Of a stretch of 23,622 bases of DNA, positions 22,030-23,622 are shown one piece after another. The notes under the pieces are model-generated. The model was not told the DNA's origin, made no database searches, and saw only the letters and a program-made list of their open reading frames with translations. Both the position numbers and the translations under genes were made by a program. Source of the DNA: Piscirickettsiaceae bacterium (GTDB lineage: Bacteria; Pseudomonadota; Gammaproteobacteria; Nitrosococcales; Methylophagaceae); contig DAOUSV010000005.1 of NCBI GenBank assembly GCA_030627065.1, positions 1 through 23,622 on the forward strand, in the 5' to 3' direction. Position 1 is the first letter of the stretch; every line of letters begins with the position of its first letter.

Positions 22030-23622
22030 TTAAACTGTTTCTTTAACAACTTTAACAACGTTTTCTACTGTGAAACCGAAGTGTTCCATCAATACGCCAC
22101 CTGGTGCAGATTCACCAAATGTATCGATACCAACAACGCCGCCTTCTAGGCCAACATATTTGCGCCAGAAGTCAGTTACACCAGCTTCTACTGCAACACG
22201 TTTAACACCAGGTGTTAATACGCTATCTTTATATGCTTGGTCTTGACGATCAAACACGTTTGTAGATGGCATAGAAACAACGCTAGCATTAACGCCGTCA
22301 GCAGCTAATACTTCAGCTGCTTTAACCGCTAAATCAACTTCAGAACCAGTTGCGATAATGATTACATCAGCAGCGCCTTTAGCTTCTACTAATACATAAG
22401 CACCTTTACGCATACCATCGAAATCAGCAGTGTTGTGTGTACGACCAGCGATACCTTGGCGGCTTAAGATTAAGCTTGTAGGACCATCGTTACGTTCAAC
22501 AGCACATGTCCATGCAACAGCAACCTCAACTGAATCTGAAGGGCGCCATACATCCATATTAGGGATGAAACGCATTGCAGATGTGTTTTCGATTGGTTGA
22601 TGAGTTGGACCATCTTCACCTTGACCGATAGAGTCATGAGTAAGAACAGCCACTGTACGGATTTTCATCAATGCAGCCATGCGGAACGCACTTTTAGCAT
22701 AGTCAGAGAACATGTGGAATGTGCCACCGAATGGAATTAAACCACCGTGTAAAGACATACCGTTCATGATTGCGTACATACCAAACTCACGTACACCGTA
22801 AGAGATGTAGTTACCTGGCTCTTTACCAGATACGTGTGTGAAGCTATCACAGCTTGTTAAGTTAGAACCTGTTAAGTCAGCAGAGCCGCCTAAGAATTCA
22901 GGTAATAACGGTGCGTAAGCAGCGATTGTTTTTTGTGATGCTTGACGAGAAGCTAATGTAGCGCCAGCTTCATTCGTTTCAGCAATATATGCATCTGTCG
23001 CTTCTTTCCAGTTTGCTGGTAAATCACCGGCCATGCGGCGTGTGAATTCAGCAGCTAACTCAGGGAACTCTTTAGCATATGCTTCAAATTTAGCATCCCA
23101 AGCAGCTTCTTTAGAAGCGCCTGCAGCTTTAGCATCCCAACCTTCGTAAACATCAGCAGGAATTTCAAATGGTGCAGAATCCCAGTTTAATTCTTTACGA
23201 ACTAATGCGATTTCTTCATCACCTAATGCAGCACCATGACAGTCATGAGTACCAGATTTGTTTGGCGAACCAAAACCGATGATTGTTTTACAGCAGATCA
23301 TTGAAGGTTTATCTTTAATAGATTTAGCTTCTACGATTGCAGCATTGATTGCATCAGCATCGTGACCATCAACAGATACAACATGCCATCCGTAAGCTTC
23401 AAAACGCTTAACAGTGTCATCTGTGTACCAACCATCAATGTGACCATCGATAGAGATGTTGTTGTCATCCCAGAATGCGATCAAGCTACCAAGACCCCAT
23501 GTGCCAGCAAGTGCACATGCTTCATGAGAAATACCTTCCATCAAACAACCGTCGCCCAAGAACACATATGTGTTGTGGTTAACGATGTCATGGCCAGGTT
23601 TGTTGAATTGATCAGCCATTAA
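22030..23622 (-). CDS. tkt: Transketolase (5' end outside window)
   Basis: About 530 C-terminal residues of a protein usually near 665 are visible. The frame stays open to the window edge (a leucine codon precedes the methionine at 23619), so roughly 130 N-terminal residues are missing. It transfers two-carbon units between sugar phosphates using thiamine diphosphate. GDGCLMEGISHEA and the following DDNNIS form the cofactor and metal site. YGVREFGM, HDSIGQGEDGPTHQP and the C-terminal domain ending TVENVVKVVKETV are complete. Pairing with gapA and the nearby pgk-pyk-fba operon points to central carbon metabolism. Confidence 0.95.
   Translation of the reverse strand, partial: LMADQFNKPGHDIVNHNTYVFLGDGCLMEGISHEACALAGTWGLGSLIAFWDDNNISIDGHIDGWYTDDTVKRFEAYGWHVVSVDGHDADAINAAIVEAKSIKDKPSMICCKTIIGFGSPNKSGTHDCHGAALGDEEIALVRKELNWDSAPFEIPADVYEGWDAKAAGASKEAAWDAKFEAYAKEFPELAAEFTRRMAGDLPANWKEATDAYIAETNEAGATLASRQASQKTIAAYAPLLPEFLGGSADLTGSNLTSCDSFTHVSGKEPGNYISYGVREFGMYAIMNGMSLHGGLIPFGGTFHMFSDYAKSAFRMAALMKIRTVAVLTHDSIGQGEDGPTHQPIENTSAMRFIPNMDVWRPSDSVEVAVAWTCAVERNDGPTSLILSRQGIAGRTHNTADFDGMRKGAYVLVEAKGAADVIIIATGSEVDLAVKAAEVLAADGVNASVVSMPSTNVFDRQDQAYKDSVLTPGVKRVAVEAGVTDFWRKYVGLEGGVVGIDTFGESAPGGVLMEHFGFTVENVVKVVKETV

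Overview
The window is a stretch of AT-rich chromosome (low-40s % GC by eye) that looks like a gammaproteobacterium. The evidence is the divergent rplU/ispB pair (with rpmA after rplU), TruC and RluB pseudouridine synthases, a YciK-like reductase, and the serS and trpS neighbours. HpnD/HpnE-type squalene genes plus a run of sugar-phosphate genes (tkt, gapA, pgk, pyk, class II fba) would suit a marine methylotroph or hydrocarbon degrader such as Methylophaga or Cycloclasticus. That genus-level guess is inference only. Nearly all DNA is coding. There is no phage, CRISPR array, IS transposase, rRNA or tRNA that I can support.

Layout. (1) 1-1539: start of rpmA and all of rplU on the minus strand, divergent from ispB. 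(2) 1616-5367: a signalling block with a REC-HD-GYP protein overlapping a REC-PP2C phosphatase gene, facing a convergent REC-REC histidine kinase. (3) 5475-7908: three plus-strand genes joined by ATGA overlaps, a thioredoxin-like [2Fe-2S] protein, hpnD and hpnE. (4) 7979-10087: a small lipoprotein, a YciK-like SDR and a GGDEF diguanylate cyclase, ending in a strong bidirectional terminator. (5) 10176-15070, minus strand: crcB, DUF190, serS, M50 protease, trpS and rluB, with tight overlaps from crcB to trpS. (6) 15173-18877, minus: pgk-pyk-fba. (7) 19110-20527, minus: truC and a zinc-ribbon methyltransferase. (8) 20827-23622, minus: tkt (5' end outside the window) and gapA.

How it fits together. 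The tkt/gapA and pgk/pyk/fba groups cover the central triose-phosphate and pentose-phosphate interconversions. IspB uses polyprenyl precursors for the quinone side chain, and HpnD/HpnE use the same farnesyl diphosphate pool for squalene. The signalling block combines c-di-GMP hydrolysis (HD-GYP) with a serine phosphatase typical of partner-switching control. A c-di-GMP synthase lies about 6.5 kb away.

The non-coding DNA holds the least ordinary signals. The gapA leader has three related 13-15 nt segments that allow alternative pairing, one of them over the Shine-Dalgarno. The diguanylate cyclase has a perfect 11-bp hairpin whose 3' arm covers its Shine-Dalgarno. A 65-68 bp hairpin element with an 8-bp flanking direct repeat lies between trpS and rluB. 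A roughly 165-bp nested palindrome sits between gapA and its probable terminator. No large novel protein system was recognised.
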